Shown piece after piece: positions 39,843 through 48,806 of a stretch of 64,000 bases of DNA. This DNA comes from Kribbella monticola. Lineage in GTDB: Bacteria > Actinomycetota > Actinomycetes > Propionibacteriales > Kribbellaceae. How positions within the stretch are numbered: position 1 is the stretch's first letter; every line of letters begins with the position of its first letter. The stretch spans positions 62,001 through 126,000 of the forward strand of contig NZ_QFXK01000034.1 in NCBI RefSeq assembly GCF_003261635.1. Reading direction: 5' to 3'. The position numbers were made by a program, and so were the translations under genes. The notes beneath the pieces are model-generated. The model saw only the letters and a program-made list of their open reading frames with translations. It had not been told where the DNA came from and did no database searches.

Positions 39843-41054
39843 TCACGGCAGCAGATCGCGGACCACCGCGTCGGCCAGCAACCGACCACGAGGAGTGAGC
39901 ACGACGCGTCCATCGGCCTCGATCAGGAGCCCGTCACCGACCGCGACCGTGGCGGCCGCGCGACCACCCTCATCCAGTACGTCGAGGGGCAGGCCGGCGC
40001 GCAACCGGATCTCCAGCAGCACCCGCTCCACGCGGCGCGTCTCGTCGTCGAGCACTTCCCGCGCATACGCCGGGCTCACCCCCGAGCCGATGCGGTCGGC
40101 GTACGCCGTGGGGTGCTTCACGTTCCACCAGCGCACTCCGCCGACGTGGCTGTGCGCGCCCGGCCCGATGCCCCACCAGGTGTCGCCTCGCCAGTACAGC
40201 TCGTTGTGGCGGCACCGAGCCTCCGTCGTACGGGCCCAGTTGGACACCTCGTACCAGCCGAGGCCCGCGCTGGTCAGCAGGTCGTCGGCGAGCATGTACT
40301 TGTCAGCCAGGTCGTCGTCGTCCGGCATCGGCAGCTCGCCACGGCGTACCCGGCGGGCCAGCTGCGTGCCGTCCTCGACGATCAGCGCGTAGGCGCTCAC
40401 ATGGTCGGGATCGGCCGACAGCGCGGACTCCAGCGAAGTCCGCCAATCCTCCAGCGACTCCCCGGGGGTGCCGTAGATGAGGTCGAGGTTCACGTGCTCG
40501 AAGCCCGCGGCCGTCGCTTCCTTCACCGCCTGGAGGGCGCGCCCGGGGGTGTGTTTGCGATCGAGGATCTGCAGCACGTGCGGGCTCGCGCTCTGCATCC
40601 CGAACGAGACGCGGGTGAACCCGGCTTCGAGCAGCTCCTCCAGATACTGCGGATCCACGGACTCCGGGTTCGCCTCCGTGGTCACCTCGGCACCCGGCGC
40701 CAGCCCGAACTCGTCCCGTACCGCGGCCAGCATCAACCCGAGATCGTCGGCCGGCAACAGCGTCGGCGTACCCCCACCGAAGAACACCGTCTCGACCGGC
40801 CGGTCCAGCTCACCCAGCACCCGCCTGGCCAGCCGGACCTCCTCGACGGCCGTCTGCGCGTACGACGCCTGAGACCCACCGCCACCCAGCTCCTTGGCGG
40901 TATAGGTGTTGAAGTCGCAATACCCACACCGAGCCGCACAGAACGGCACATGCAGATAGAACCCGAACGGTCTGTGGGCCGCCTCACGGACTGCTTCCTC
41001 CGGCAACGCCCCATCCGCGGGCGCAACCTCCCCTTCAGGCAATGTCGACGGCAC
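39843..41054 (-). CDS. hemW: Radical SAM haem chaperone HemW
   Basis: 403 residues. The radical SAM cluster motif FCAARCGYCDF gives C39, C43 and C46, followed by VFFGGGTPTLLP and the HemN-type C-terminal domain (RHNELYWRGDTWWGIGPGAHSHVGG). It lacks the N-terminal features of true coproporphyrinogen dehydrogenase, fitting HemW, which inserts haem into client proteins. It is usually linked to lepA and hrcA in actinobacteria, though here the distance is larger. Confidence 0.94.
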   Translation of the reverse strand: MPSTLPEGEVAPADGALPEEAVREAAHRPFGFYLHVPFCAARCGYCDFNTYTAKELGGGGSQASYAQTAVEEVRLARRVLGELDRPVETVFFGGGTPTLLPADDLGLMLAAVRDEFGLAPGAEVTTEANPESVDPQYLEELLEAGFTRVSFGMQSASPHVLQILDRKHTPGRALQAVKEATAAGFEHVNLDLIYGTPGESLEDWRTSLESALSADPDHVSAYALIVEDGTQLARRVRRGELPMPDDDDLADKYMLADDLLTSAGLGWYEVSNWARTTEARCRHNELYWRGDTWWGIGPGAHSHVGGVRWWNVKHPTAYADRIGSGVSPAYAREVLDDETRRVERVLLEIRLRAGLPLDVLDEGGRAAATVAVGDGLLIEADGRVVLTPRGRLLADAVVRDLLP

Positions 41055-41096
41055 CCACCCATCCTACGGACCCTTCCGCACGCCAACTCCGGGTAG

Positions 41097-42017
41097 CTAC
41101 GGGGTTGGGTCCGGGTAGTTGACTACCTCGATGCTCTTGTCGCCTGGTTTGCGGATGTTGGTGGTGTTGGTGGGTTCGAGGGGGTAGATGTAACGGTCGC
41201 CTTTGGTGAGGGGCTTGGCGTGTTGGAGGTCGTGCCAGCCTCGGAGGTCGCGGAGTTTGGATTGTTTGAGGAGGGTCTCGAGCAGTTGCAGCCAGGCTGC
41301 GCGGTACGCGGGTTTCTTCACCGAGAGGGCGGCGGGAAGTTTGGCGTCGAAGGCGTCGGTCGCCAGCTGTTCGGCTTCGGTCGGGGACTTGGCGGGGCCG
41401 AACTTCTGGCCGGCCATGCCGGCGATCGTGGTGGTGATCAAGCCGTAGGTCAGGTCGTAGGCGCGCTTGGCGTCGTCGAGATGCTCCTGCTCGCCCTCGC
41501 GGATGATCGCCGACATGGAGTCGCTGACGCGGTGCCAGGCCTCATATGTCTTCTTGCCGGGACCGGGCACCGTACCGGTCCCCCATTTGTGGTCGCCGGC
41601 CGCCGGATAGAACGAGTCGTGGACCGCGTCCGGCGACGCGACCGGTGGGTCGACGGTGACGAAGTGGTCGCCGCCCGGCTTCGTCGGGTGGATCCAGGTG
41701 GTGGTGAAGTTCGGCGAGACGAAGGCGCCCGCCATCTTGATCCCGGTCCACCCGGCCGCCGCGCCCAGCGCCGAGCCGGCCTCGTTGGTCTGGATCGCGT
41801 TCATCCCACCGGGCGGAGCCTGCGCGGCGGTCGTTCCTGCCCGTACGACGAGAACCTCTGGCGACTCCGCTGGTGCACGGTCGTGCAGGCTCGACATCAG
41901 CTTGCAGACCGCAGCATTACCGGCTGTTCGCTGCAACTGCGTAAGCGGTCCGTCGTCGGCCCGCAGGCCGCGCTCGACCTTCGCTGCCCGCAATTGGCGG
42001 CTCTTGTGACTGTGCAC
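41097..42017 (-). CDS. Hypothetical protein with LQRxAGNxA N-terminal motif
   Basis: 306 residues; GTG start at 42017 with GGGGGAGG six bases upstream. Residues 25-37 read LTQLQRTAGNAAV, a short motif I know from actinobacterial proteins associated with extracellular contractile injection systems and DUF4157 proteins, where it follows a disordered basic N-terminus. No signal peptide. A charged helix contains REGEQEHLDDAKRAY (173-187), whose E-x-E-x-E-H-x2-D arrangement could bind metal. No HEXXH of DUF4157 is present. No sheath, tube or baseplate genes are in the window, so it would be an orphan cargo candidate. Function unassigned. Confidence 0.72.
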   Translation of the reverse strand: MHSHKSRQLRAAKVERGLRADDGPLTQLQRTAGNAAVCKLMSSLHDRAPAESPEVLVVRAGTTAAQAPPGGMNAIQTNEAGSALGAAAGWTGIKMAGAFVSPNFTTTWIHPTKPGGDHFVTVDPPVASPDAVHDSFYPAAGDHKWGTGTVPGPGKKTYEAWHRVSDSMSAIIREGEQEHLDDAKRAYDLTYGLITTTIAGMAGQKFGPAKSPTEAEQLATDAFDAKLPAALSVKKPAYRAAWLQLLETLLKQSKLRDLRGWHDLQHAKPLTKGDRYIYPLEPTNTTNIRKPGDKSIEVVNYPDPTP

Positions 42018-42099
42018 CCGCCACCTCCCCCGGCAACCCTTACCGCGAGATTAGCCCTCCGGGCCGACGCTGTCCCGCCCTCGAACCGAACGGCGGGGA

Positions 42100-43935
42100 C
42101 TACTCGTACATCTTGTCCAGGACGTCGCCGTACGTGACTTCGACGTGTTTGCGCTTGAGCTTCAGGCTGGGCGTCAAGGTGCCGTCCTCGACGGTGAGGT
42201 CTCGTTCGAGGATGGTGAACTTCTTCACCGTCTCCCAGCGGTTCAGGCCGGCGTTCAGTTCGTCGACGTAGCCCTGGACCATCGCGTGCGCCGCGTCCGA
42301 GGTGACGATCTCGGCGTACGGTTTGCCGCCGAGCCCGTTCTGCTCGGCCCAGCCCTGGATCGCCTCGGGATCCAGCGTGACCAGGGCGGAGACGAAGTTG
42401 CGCTGGTTGCCGTGGACGAGGAACTGGCTCGCGTACGGGCAGATCATCTTGAACCGGCCCTCGATCACCTGCGGCGCGACGTACTTGCCGCCGGAGGTCT
42501 TGAAGAGGTCCTTCTTCCGGTCGGTGATGAAGAGGAACTCGTCCTCGAAATGCCCGATGTCGCCAGTGTGGAACCAGCCCTCGGCGTCGATCACCTCGGC
42601 CGTCTGCTCGGGCAGGTTGTGGTAGCCGCTCATCACGCCCGGGCCCTTGATCAGGATCTCGCCGTCCTCGGCGATCTTGAACTCGGCGGCCGGGAAGACC
42701 GGGCCCACGGACCCGAGGCGGTACCGGTCCGGCCGGTTCAGCGTCGAGCCCGCCGCGGTCTCGGACAGCCCGTAGCCCTCCAGGATCAGCAGCCCGGCCG
42801 CGTGGAACCACTCGGCGAGCTTCTTGTCCAGCGCGGCCGAACCGGACACGAAGAACCGGATCTTTCCACCGAAGCGGTCGCGGATCTTCGACAGCACCAG
42901 CTTGTCCGCCACGGCGTACTGCGCGGCCAGCACGCCGCTCGGCTCCTTGCCCTGCTGGCGAAGCTTCGACACCTGGGCACCGATGCCGAAGGCCCAGTGG
43001 AACAGCTTCGCCTTGACGCCGCCCTCGGCCTCCATCATCGTCACGATCCGCCCGTGCGCCTTCTCGAAGACACGCGGCGCGGCGGCCATGAAGGTCGGCT
43101 GGACGGCGGCGGCGTTGGCCACGATCTTGTCGACCCGGCCGTCGATCGCGGTCGCGAAACCGATCTGGAACTGTACGGCGAGCAGCACCTGGCCGAAGAC
43201 GTGGGACAACGGCAACCACAGCAGCTGCAGATCGTCCGGGCTGAGCACCCGGATGCCTTCCACCGCGGCGCCCTCGTACGTCCAGACCGAGTGCGGCAGG
43301 CGCACACCCTTCGGCCGCCCCGTCGTACCGGACGTGTAGACCAGCGTGCACAGGTGCTCCGGCCGGATCTGCCCGATCCGCTCGTCGACGGCCGCGGCGT
43401 TCTCGCCCAGCAACTCCGCGCCGAGCTCGTCGAGCGCGGCCAGGCTGATCACCCAGTCGCCGTCCCGCTCTTCCGGTGAACCGTCGATCAGCACGACCTT
43501 GCGCAGCGACGGCAGCTCCGACTTGTGCTCGCGCAGCTTGTCGACCTGGCCCGCGTCCTCGGCGAACACGACCCGGACCTCCGCGTCGGCCACGATGTAG
43601 GCGACGTCGGCGGCCATCGTGGTCGGGTAGATCGTGGTGGTCGCGGCCGCCGCGAGAACGGCAGCGAGGTAGCACTGGACCCACTCGAGCCGGGTGCTCG
43701 CGGCAACGGCGACGCGCTGCTCTGGCTCGACCCCCAGCGAGATCAGGCCGGCGGCGCGACGGCGTACGAGCTCATCGGTCTGCTGCCAGGTGACGGAGGT
43801 CCACTCCTCGCCTGCCGGGTAGCGGAACGCCTCCCGGTGGGGTTGCGCGGCGACGCGGTCGAGGAACATCTGGGCGAGGTGCTCCTTGCGGGAGCTGAGC
43901 AACGCGAGCTGAGGACCGTCGGCAACGGGCTTCAT
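42100..43935 (-). CDS. Long-chain-fatty-acid-CoA ligase (FadD15-like)
   Basis: 611 residues. AMP-forming adenylation enzyme: P-loop-like LVYTSGTTGRPKGV (about 200-213), GYGLSETAAGST, and FHTGDIGHFEDEFLFITDRKKD with the hinge motif. The C-terminal lysine lies in the segment TPSLKLKRKHVEV. Long FadD15-type ligases activate free fatty acids to acyl-CoA for beta-oxidation or lipid synthesis. Single gene, divergent from PNGase A with 108 bp between them. Confidence 0.94.
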   Translation of the reverse strand: MKPVADGPQLALLSSRKEHLAQMFLDRVAAQPHREAFRYPAGEEWTSVTWQQTDELVRRRAAGLISLGVEPEQRVAVAASTRLEWVQCYLAAVLAAAATTTIYPTTMAADVAYIVADAEVRVVFAEDAGQVDKLREHKSELPSLRKVVLIDGSPEERDGDWVISLAALDELGAELLGENAAAVDERIGQIRPEHLCTLVYTSGTTGRPKGVRLPHSVWTYEGAAVEGIRVLSPDDLQLLWLPLSHVFGQVLLAVQFQIGFATAIDGRVDKIVANAAAVQPTFMAAAPRVFEKAHGRIVTMMEAEGGVKAKLFHWAFGIGAQVSKLRQQGKEPSGVLAAQYAVADKLVLSKIRDRFGGKIRFFVSGSAALDKKLAEWFHAAGLLILEGYGLSETAAGSTLNRPDRYRLGSVGPVFPAAEFKIAEDGEILIKGPGVMSGYHNLPEQTAEVIDAEGWFHTGDIGHFEDEFLFITDRKKDLFKTSGGKYVAPQVIEGRFKMICPYASQFLVHGNQRNFVSALVTLDPEAIQGWAEQNGLGGKPYAEIVTSDAAHAMVQGYVDELNAGLNRWETVKKFTILERDLTVEDGTLTPSLKLKRKHVEVTYGDVLDKMYE

Positions 43936-44006
43936 GGCTGGCCTCCATCGGGGGTCAAGTGAACCGAACGGTAATAGACGCAGCCAACCCTGGCCATGGT
44001 CATCGC

Positions 44007-44035
44007 TTGCCCGTCCGCACCATCTCGATTACGTT
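44007..44035 (+). promoter_or_regulatory. Candidate leaderless promoter of the PNGase A gene
   Basis: TTGCCC (44007-44012), 17 bases, TACGTT (44030-44035), then eight bases to the ATG at 44044. There is no Shine-Dalgarno, so the transcript would start at or within one or two bases of the start codon. Confidence 0.55.
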
Positions 44036-44043
44036 TCCGCAAC

Positions 44044-45699
44044 ATGCGCGCACGGTCTGTGGCACTCGTCTCACTATCCGTCCTACTCCTGGGCTGGTTG
44101 TCCCCGGCAAACGCCGCGCCGCCGCCGGCCCAGGCGGCGACCCAGGTCGTCCCGCCGTCCGAATTCGGGACCGACTACGACGATCCCCGGACCCCTGCAC
44201 CGCCGGTCGCCGTGCCGAACACCCGGCACTGCTCGGTCGAGATCGTCCGCAACGGCTTCAAGAACTTCGATCCCTACACCTCCACCTATACCCCACCGGC
44301 CGCCTGCCGCGGGCCGTGGTCCAAGGTCGTGCTGAAGATGCAGGGCTCGGTCAAGGGCGTCCAGTACGACCGGCTCGGGCACATCACGATCGGCGGGGTC
44401 GGCGTCTTCCGCACCTCGACCCCGGAGCCCAGCACGGACGGCATCAGTTGGCAGGTCGGGAAGGACGTCACCTCCTACATCCCGCTGCTGCGCACCCCAC
44501 AGCCCGTCGTGATGGAACTCGGCAATGTGGTCAATGACACGTACACCGGCGTCCTCGACATCGTCGTCACCCTCGACTTCTACGTAGCCGGGCACGGCGC
44601 CCCACCAGCCCGTACGGCGAACGCCGTACTGCCGCTGCAGGATCAGCGTCGGGAGGACTCGGACCTCGTCGGTACGGCGACGCTGCCGCGCAACACCACC
44701 CGCTTGCTCGGTGAGGTCTACGTGACCGGTTCGGGCGGCGGCTGCGAGGAGTTCTGGGACACCTCCGCGCCGGAGTCGACCGGCTACTCCTGCCCCGACG
44801 GATCGCCGTACCGCGAGGTCGACGTACTCGTTGACGGCAAGCTCGCCGGGATCGCCCTGCCGTATCCGTACATCTACACGGGCGGCTGGTCCAACCCGTA
44901 CTCTTGGCGCCCCTCCCCCGCACCACGTGCCTTCGACATCAAGCCCGTGTACTACGACCTCACGCCGTTCGCCGGTCTGGTCAGCGATGGGAAGCCGCAC
45001 GAGTTCCGCGTCCACGTCGACGGTGTGGCGGCCGGGCAGAGCGGCTGGTTCACCGTCCCCAACCTGCACGTCTGGACCGACCCGATCCTGCAGCAGACCC
45101 GCGGCGGACTGACCTCGTACTCCGTATCGCCGCTGAGCAAGTCGGACGACGTCACCGGATCGAGTGGCGAAGCCGGCTCGGTGAAGACCACCGCGTCGCG
45201 ATCGCTCAACATCAGCGGGTACGTCGACACGTCGGCGGGCCGGGTCCGCACGACCGTGCAGCGGACGCTGTCCAACAAGTCGGACCACGTCTGGGAAGCC
45301 GGCGAGTCCCGCGACACGCTCGATGCCTCCTGGCAGGACAACTCGGTGGTGACCACCGGGCCCAAGGTCGAGCGGACCGAGCTCAGCTACGGCAAGTCGG
45401 GCTACCTCAGCTTCTTGCCCAACGCAACGATTCCCAACGGCTACGACATCGTCACCGACCTCGCCATCTACGACCGCAGCCACCTGACCACCACGGTCGG
45501 CCGGCACGTCGCGGCGGATCGTCGGACCGAAGAGACCTACGACGGGCGTGCGTCCTGGATCTACAACGTCCCGCGCGATCAGCGCCACGCCACCAGCGAT
45601 CAGACCGTCCGCTACCGCGCTTCCGGCACCGACGGCTGCTACGACCACACGCTGAGCGCGATCAACGGCGTTTATGTCAAGGACGTCTACGGCTGCTGA
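44044..45699 (+). CDS. Secreted peptide-N4-asparagine amidase A (PNGase A-like)
   Basis: 551 residues from the ATG at 44044. Signal peptide with cleavage expected after A-N-A (about residue 24). Conserved PNGase A segments are the N-terminal jelly-roll NTRHCSVEIVRNGFKNFDPY with YTPPAACRGPWSKVVLKMQG, EFWDTSAPES, and SWRPSPAPRAFDIKPVYYDLTPF. These enzymes release N-glycans from glycopeptides, including those with core alpha-1,3-fucose of plants. In this window it fits a set of secreted glycan-degrading functions. Convergent with asd. Confidence 0.87.
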   Translation: MRARSVALVSLSVLLLGWLSPANAAPPPAQAATQVVPPSEFGTDYDDPRTPAPPVAVPNTRHCSVEIVRNGFKNFDPYTSTYTPPAACRGPWSKVVLKMQGSVKGVQYDRLGHITIGGVGVFRTSTPEPSTDGISWQVGKDVTSYIPLLRTPQPVVMELGNVVNDTYTGVLDIVVTLDFYVAGHGAPPARTANAVLPLQDQRREDSDLVGTATLPRNTTRLLGEVYVTGSGGGCEEFWDTSAPESTGYSCPDGSPYREVDVLVDGKLAGIALPYPYIYTGGWSNPYSWRPSPAPRAFDIKPVYYDLTPFAGLVSDGKPHEFRVHVDGVAAGQSGWFTVPNLHVWTDPILQQTRGGLTSYSVSPLSKSDDVTGSSGEAGSVKTTASRSLNISGYVDTSAGRVRTTVQRTLSNKSDHVWEAGESRDTLDASWQDNSVVTTGPKVERTELSYGKSGYLSFLPNATIPNGYDIVTDLAIYDRSHLTTTVGRHVAADRRTEETYDGRASWIYNVPRDQRHATSDQTVRYRASGTDGCYDHTLSAINGVYVKDVYGC

Positions 45700-45731
45700 G
45701 GGTTGCGGCTGCTCACGGTTGCGGACCGCCG

Positions 45732-46757
45732 TTACCGCTGCTGAAGTAGCTCGGCGATCTGGACTGCGTTGAGGGCGGCGCCCTTGCGGAGGTTGTCGTT
45801 GGAGACGAAGAGCACGAGGCCGCGTCCGTCGGGAACCGACTGGTCCTGACGGATGCGGCCGACGTACGACGGGTCCTTGCCGGCGGCAAGTAGCGGCGTG
45901 GGGAGGTCTGCCAGCTCGACACCTGGGGCCGCTGCCAGGAGCTCGGTCGCGCGCTCCGGGCTGATCGGTTCGGCGAACTCGGCGTGGATGCTCAGTGAGT
46001 GGCCGGTGAAGACCGGGACGCGGACGCAGGTGCCCGCCACCGGGAGATCCGGGATGTGCAGGATCTTGCGGCTCTCGTTGCGGAGCTTCTGCTCCTCGTC
46101 GGTCTCACCGGTGCCGTCGGCAACGATCGACCCGGCGAGCGGCAGCACGTTGAACGCGATCGGACCGGCGTACACCTTCGGCTGCGGCAACTCGATGCCG
46201 TCGGCACCACGGGCGAGCCGGCCGGAACCGGCAGCGAGCGCGTTGGTCTGGTCCTCGAGTTCGTGGACACCGACGCCACCCGAGCCGGAGACGGCCTGGT
46301 AGGTGGAGACGATCAGCCGGGTCAGCCGCGCCTCCCGGTGCAGCGGGGCGAGCACCGGCATCGCGGCCATCGTGGTGCAGTTCGGGTTCGCGACGATGCC
46401 CTTGGGGAGGTGATCGAGATCGCCGGGGTTGACCTCGGCGACGACCAGCGGCACCTCGGGGTCCATCCGCCAGCCGGACGAGTTGTCCACCACGACCGCC
46501 CCGGCAGCCGCGACCTTCGGGGCGAACTCCTTCGATGCCGTCTTGCCGTTGGAGAACAGCGCCAGGTCGAGCCCGGAGAAGTCGGCCGTGGCCGAGTCCT
46601 CGACGGTGACCTTGGCGTCACCGAACGGAAGCTGACTGCCGGCGGATCGCGCGGACGCGAAGTACCGGATCTCGTCGACCGGAAACTTCCGCTCGACCAG
46701 CAACTCCCGCATCACGCCGCCGACCTGACCCGTCGCTCCAAACACTCCTACTCGCAT
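45732..46757 (-). CDS. asd: Aspartate-semialdehyde dehydrogenase
   Basis: 341 residues from the ATG at 46757. NADPH-binding MRVGVFGATGQVGGVMREL, catalytic Cys127 in VANPNCTTMA, active-site His in VFTGHSLSI. It makes aspartate semialdehyde for Lys, Met, Thr, Ile and diaminopimelate synthesis. In many actinobacteria asd follows the aspartokinase lysC; lysC is not adjacent here, so this is a stand-alone copy. Confidence 0.95.
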   Translation of the reverse strand: MRVGVFGATGQVGGVMRELLVERKFPVDEIRYFASARSAGSQLPFGDAKVTVEDSATADFSGLDLALFSNGKTASKEFAPKVAAAGAVVVDNSSGWRMDPEVPLVVAEVNPGDLDHLPKGIVANPNCTTMAAMPVLAPLHREARLTRLIVSTYQAVSGSGGVGVHELEDQTNALAAGSGRLARGADGIELPQPKVYAGPIAFNVLPLAGSIVADGTGETDEEQKLRNESRKILHIPDLPVAGTCVRVPVFTGHSLSIHAEFAEPISPERATELLAAAPGVELADLPTPLLAAGKDPSYVGRIRQDQSVPDGRGLVLFVSNDNLRKGAALNAVQIAELLQQR

Positions 46758-46895
46758 ACCCCAGAGCCTAAGCGAGCCCGCCACTCCCAACACCCGAAGT
46801 CCACCATCCGGTGGAGACGCGCGCGGAGGCGGGAGATGAGGAGGTGCGGGTGCGCCGGCTCTACCCCGGCGGGGCGCGCGGAGCCGGCGCGGGGG

Positions 46896-47081
46896 TTAGC
46901 TGTCGGAGACGAGGACTCCGCCGTTGGCTACGTCGGACTTCTCGATCTCTTGGAAGACGATGCGGACCGATTCGCGCTTGGCGCCGAGGATGGCGATGGC
47001 GGAGTCGGTGACGGCGGCAACGAACTCGCGGCGCTGGTCGAGGGTGCGGCCGGAGAGCAGTTCGACGGTGATGTTGGGCAT
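46896..47081 (-). CDS. 4-oxalocrotonate tautomerase-family protein
   Basis: 61 residues; after Met removal it begins with Pro1 (MPNITVELLSGRTLDQRREF), the catalytic base of the tautomerase superfamily. It has the typical beta-alpha-beta layout and the segment AKRESVRIVFQEI. GGAG lies about ten bases upstream of the ATG. It sits beside the uronate symporter and kdu genes and its promoter carries the same kind of palindrome, so it likely handles enol/keto tautomers in that pathway. Confidence 0.9.
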   Translation of the reverse strand: MPNITVELLSGRTLDQRREFVAAVTDSAIAILGAKRESVRIVFQEIEKSDVANGGVLVSDS

Positions 47082-47117
47082 ATCGGCGGTTCTCCTCAGC
47101 AAAGGGTTCTGTCTAGC

Positions 47118-47130
47118 GGAACATTGTTCC
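47118..47130. promoter_or_regulatory. IclR/KdgR-like operator before the tautomerase gene
   Basis: Perfect palindrome GGAAC-ATT-GTTCC, 37 bp upstream of the tautomerase start and just downstream of a TTGACC -35-like box (minus strand). It has the same 5-3-5 layout as the site abutting kduI. Confidence 0.68.
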
Positions 47131-47140
47131 AGAATGCTGG

Positions 47141-48649
47141 TCAACTGACGGCGGCAGTCCGCCTGGCGGTCACTTCCACCGCCGGATCGGTGTTCAACGA
47201 GTCGAGCAGTTCGTCGACCTCGGGCCGGCGTTCCGGCAGCAGCCAGCCCAGGCCGACGTACACGACCAAGGATGTTGCCAACGGCAACGCTACGACCAGG
47301 GTGGTGTCGGTGGAGCCGATGCCCCACTTCACGATCGCCCAAACGATCAGGCCGATCGCCCACGACGCGATCGCGGCCCGTGACCCACTCCGCCGGAACC
47401 ACGGCAGCAGCCCGAGCATCAGCGGGATCGCGATCGGTCCCATCGTCGCGGCCACCAGGTCCACGACGATCTTCAGCACGACCCCCTGACCGTTGGTGAT
47501 GATCGCGATCAACATGCTCGCGGTGACGAAGCTGAACGTGACGATCCGGGCGAACTTGAGGATCCCCGCATCGCTCAACTGACGCAGCTTAGGCACGAGC
47601 ACCGGGCCCAGGTCGCGGGTGATGACCGAGGAGATCGCGTTCGCGTCCGAGGCGACCATCGCCATCGTGTGCGAGAAGAACCCGGCCAGGACGAGCCCGA
47701 TCAGGCCGCTCGGCAGCAGCAGTTGGGACATTTCGACGTACGACTGCTCGGGCTTGGCCAGGCCGGGAACCAGCAGCGGCGCGGCACACATCGGGATGAA
47801 CAGGACGAGCGGCCAGATCAGCCACAGCGCCGACGACAGCAGGGCGGACCGTTTCGCCTCGGAGCCGGACGGCGCGGCCATGTAGCGCTGGGCCAGGTTC
47901 CACATCCCGCCGTTGTATTCGAAGGTCTTGATGAACAGGAACGCGATCAGGAAGATCGGCGTGTACGGCCCGTTCAGCGCGGACCCGTGCCCCGCCGGCA
48001 ACTGGTCCCACATCTTCCACAGCGTCGGAATGCCGTCCAGATGCGAGAGCACGCCGACGAACATCGCGATCCCGGCCGCGGCCTGGATGATGAACTGCCC
48101 GAAGTCGGTGAGTACGTCGGCCCACAGCCCACCCAGCGTCGCGTAGAGCATCGTGACGACCCCGGTGAGCAGGATGCCCCAGCGCATCGGTACGCCGGTG
48201 AATCCGTTCAGCAGAACGGCGATCGCGACCCACTTGGCGGCGATGTCGACCACCTTGAGCAGCGCACCGGAGTACGCGAGCACCTGCTGGGTCGGCAGGT
48301 TGTACCGCTTGGCGAGGTACTCCAGCGGCGAGACGACACCGTGTTTGGCTCGCAGCCGGTTCCAGCGGGCGGCGAAGACGAACGCGCCGATGCCGACGCC
48401 GATGCCGATCGACATCGCCCACCACACGTAGACCGTGATGCCGTAGGTGTAGGCGACCGCCGCGAAGGCGACGAACATGACGGCGCTGTAGCCGGACATG
48501 TGGTGCGAGATCCCGGACAACCACCACGGGATCCGGCCGCCGGTCGTGAAGTAGTCGACGACGGTCTTGATCTTGCTGCGGGACCAGACTCCGATCGCCA
48601 CCATCAGCACGAAGTAGCCGGCCAGGACCGTCCAGTCGAGGGCTGTCAT
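47141..48649 (-). CDS. Sodium:solute symporter (SSS family)
   Basis: 502 residues from the ATG at 48649, with GGAGG six bases upstream. About 13 membrane helices; SSS features include the N-terminal TALDWTVLAGYFVLMVAIGVW, GRIPWWLSGISHHMSGYSAVMF and SDANAISSVITRDL. It is a sodium-driven importer, and its position next to kduI-kduD suggests uronates, unsaturated oligouronates or keto-sugar acids. Divergent from kduI with matching promoters. The tautomerase gene lies downstream on the same strand but has its own promoter. Confidence 0.92.
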   Translation of the reverse strand: MTALDWTVLAGYFVLMVAIGVWSRSKIKTVVDYFTTGGRIPWWLSGISHHMSGYSAVMFVAFAAVAYTYGITVYVWWAMSIGIGVGIGAFVFAARWNRLRAKHGVVSPLEYLAKRYNLPTQQVLAYSGALLKVVDIAAKWVAIAVLLNGFTGVPMRWGILLTGVVTMLYATLGGLWADVLTDFGQFIIQAAAGIAMFVGVLSHLDGIPTLWKMWDQLPAGHGSALNGPYTPIFLIAFLFIKTFEYNGGMWNLAQRYMAAPSGSEAKRSALLSSALWLIWPLVLFIPMCAAPLLVPGLAKPEQSYVEMSQLLLPSGLIGLVLAGFFSHTMAMVASDANAISSVITRDLGPVLVPKLRQLSDAGILKFARIVTFSFVTASMLIAIITNGQGVVLKIVVDLVAATMGPIAIPLMLGLLPWFRRSGSRAAIASWAIGLIVWAIVKWGIGSTDTTLVVALPLATSLVVYVGLGWLLPERRPEVDELLDSLNTDPAVEVTARRTAAVS

Positions 48650-48680
48650 GTGAATCCTCCAGAGGCGGGCGGGATGTGCC

Positions 48681-48713
48681 TGGAAGGTTCCACTCAACAG
48701 AACTATGTGTCAA
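48681..48713 (-). promoter_or_regulatory. Symporter promoter with overlapping operator
   Basis: Minus strand TTGACA (48713-48708), 17 bases, GAACCT (48690-48685). The -10 lies inside the palindrome TGGAA-GG-TTCCA (48681-48692). The divergent kduI promoter has the same TTGACA-N17-GAACCT architecture. Confidence 0.62.
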
Positions 48714-48771
48714 GAGGCGGAACACCTCGCATCGCCAATTGGCTCCGTGAGGCCCATGACACGGTCAGCGT

Positions 48772-48806
48772 TTGACAGGATGTTCCGTGGAATAGAACCT
48801 TGTTCT
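48772..48806 (+). promoter_or_regulatory. kduI promoter with overlapping IclR/KdgR-like operator
   Basis: TTGACA (48772-48777), 17 bases, GAACCT (48795-48800). The -10 is embedded in the perfect palindrome AGAAC-CTT-GTTCT (48794-48806), which ends directly at the GTG start codon at 48807. This implies a leaderless transcript and steric repression by a dimeric regulator. Confidence 0.68.
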
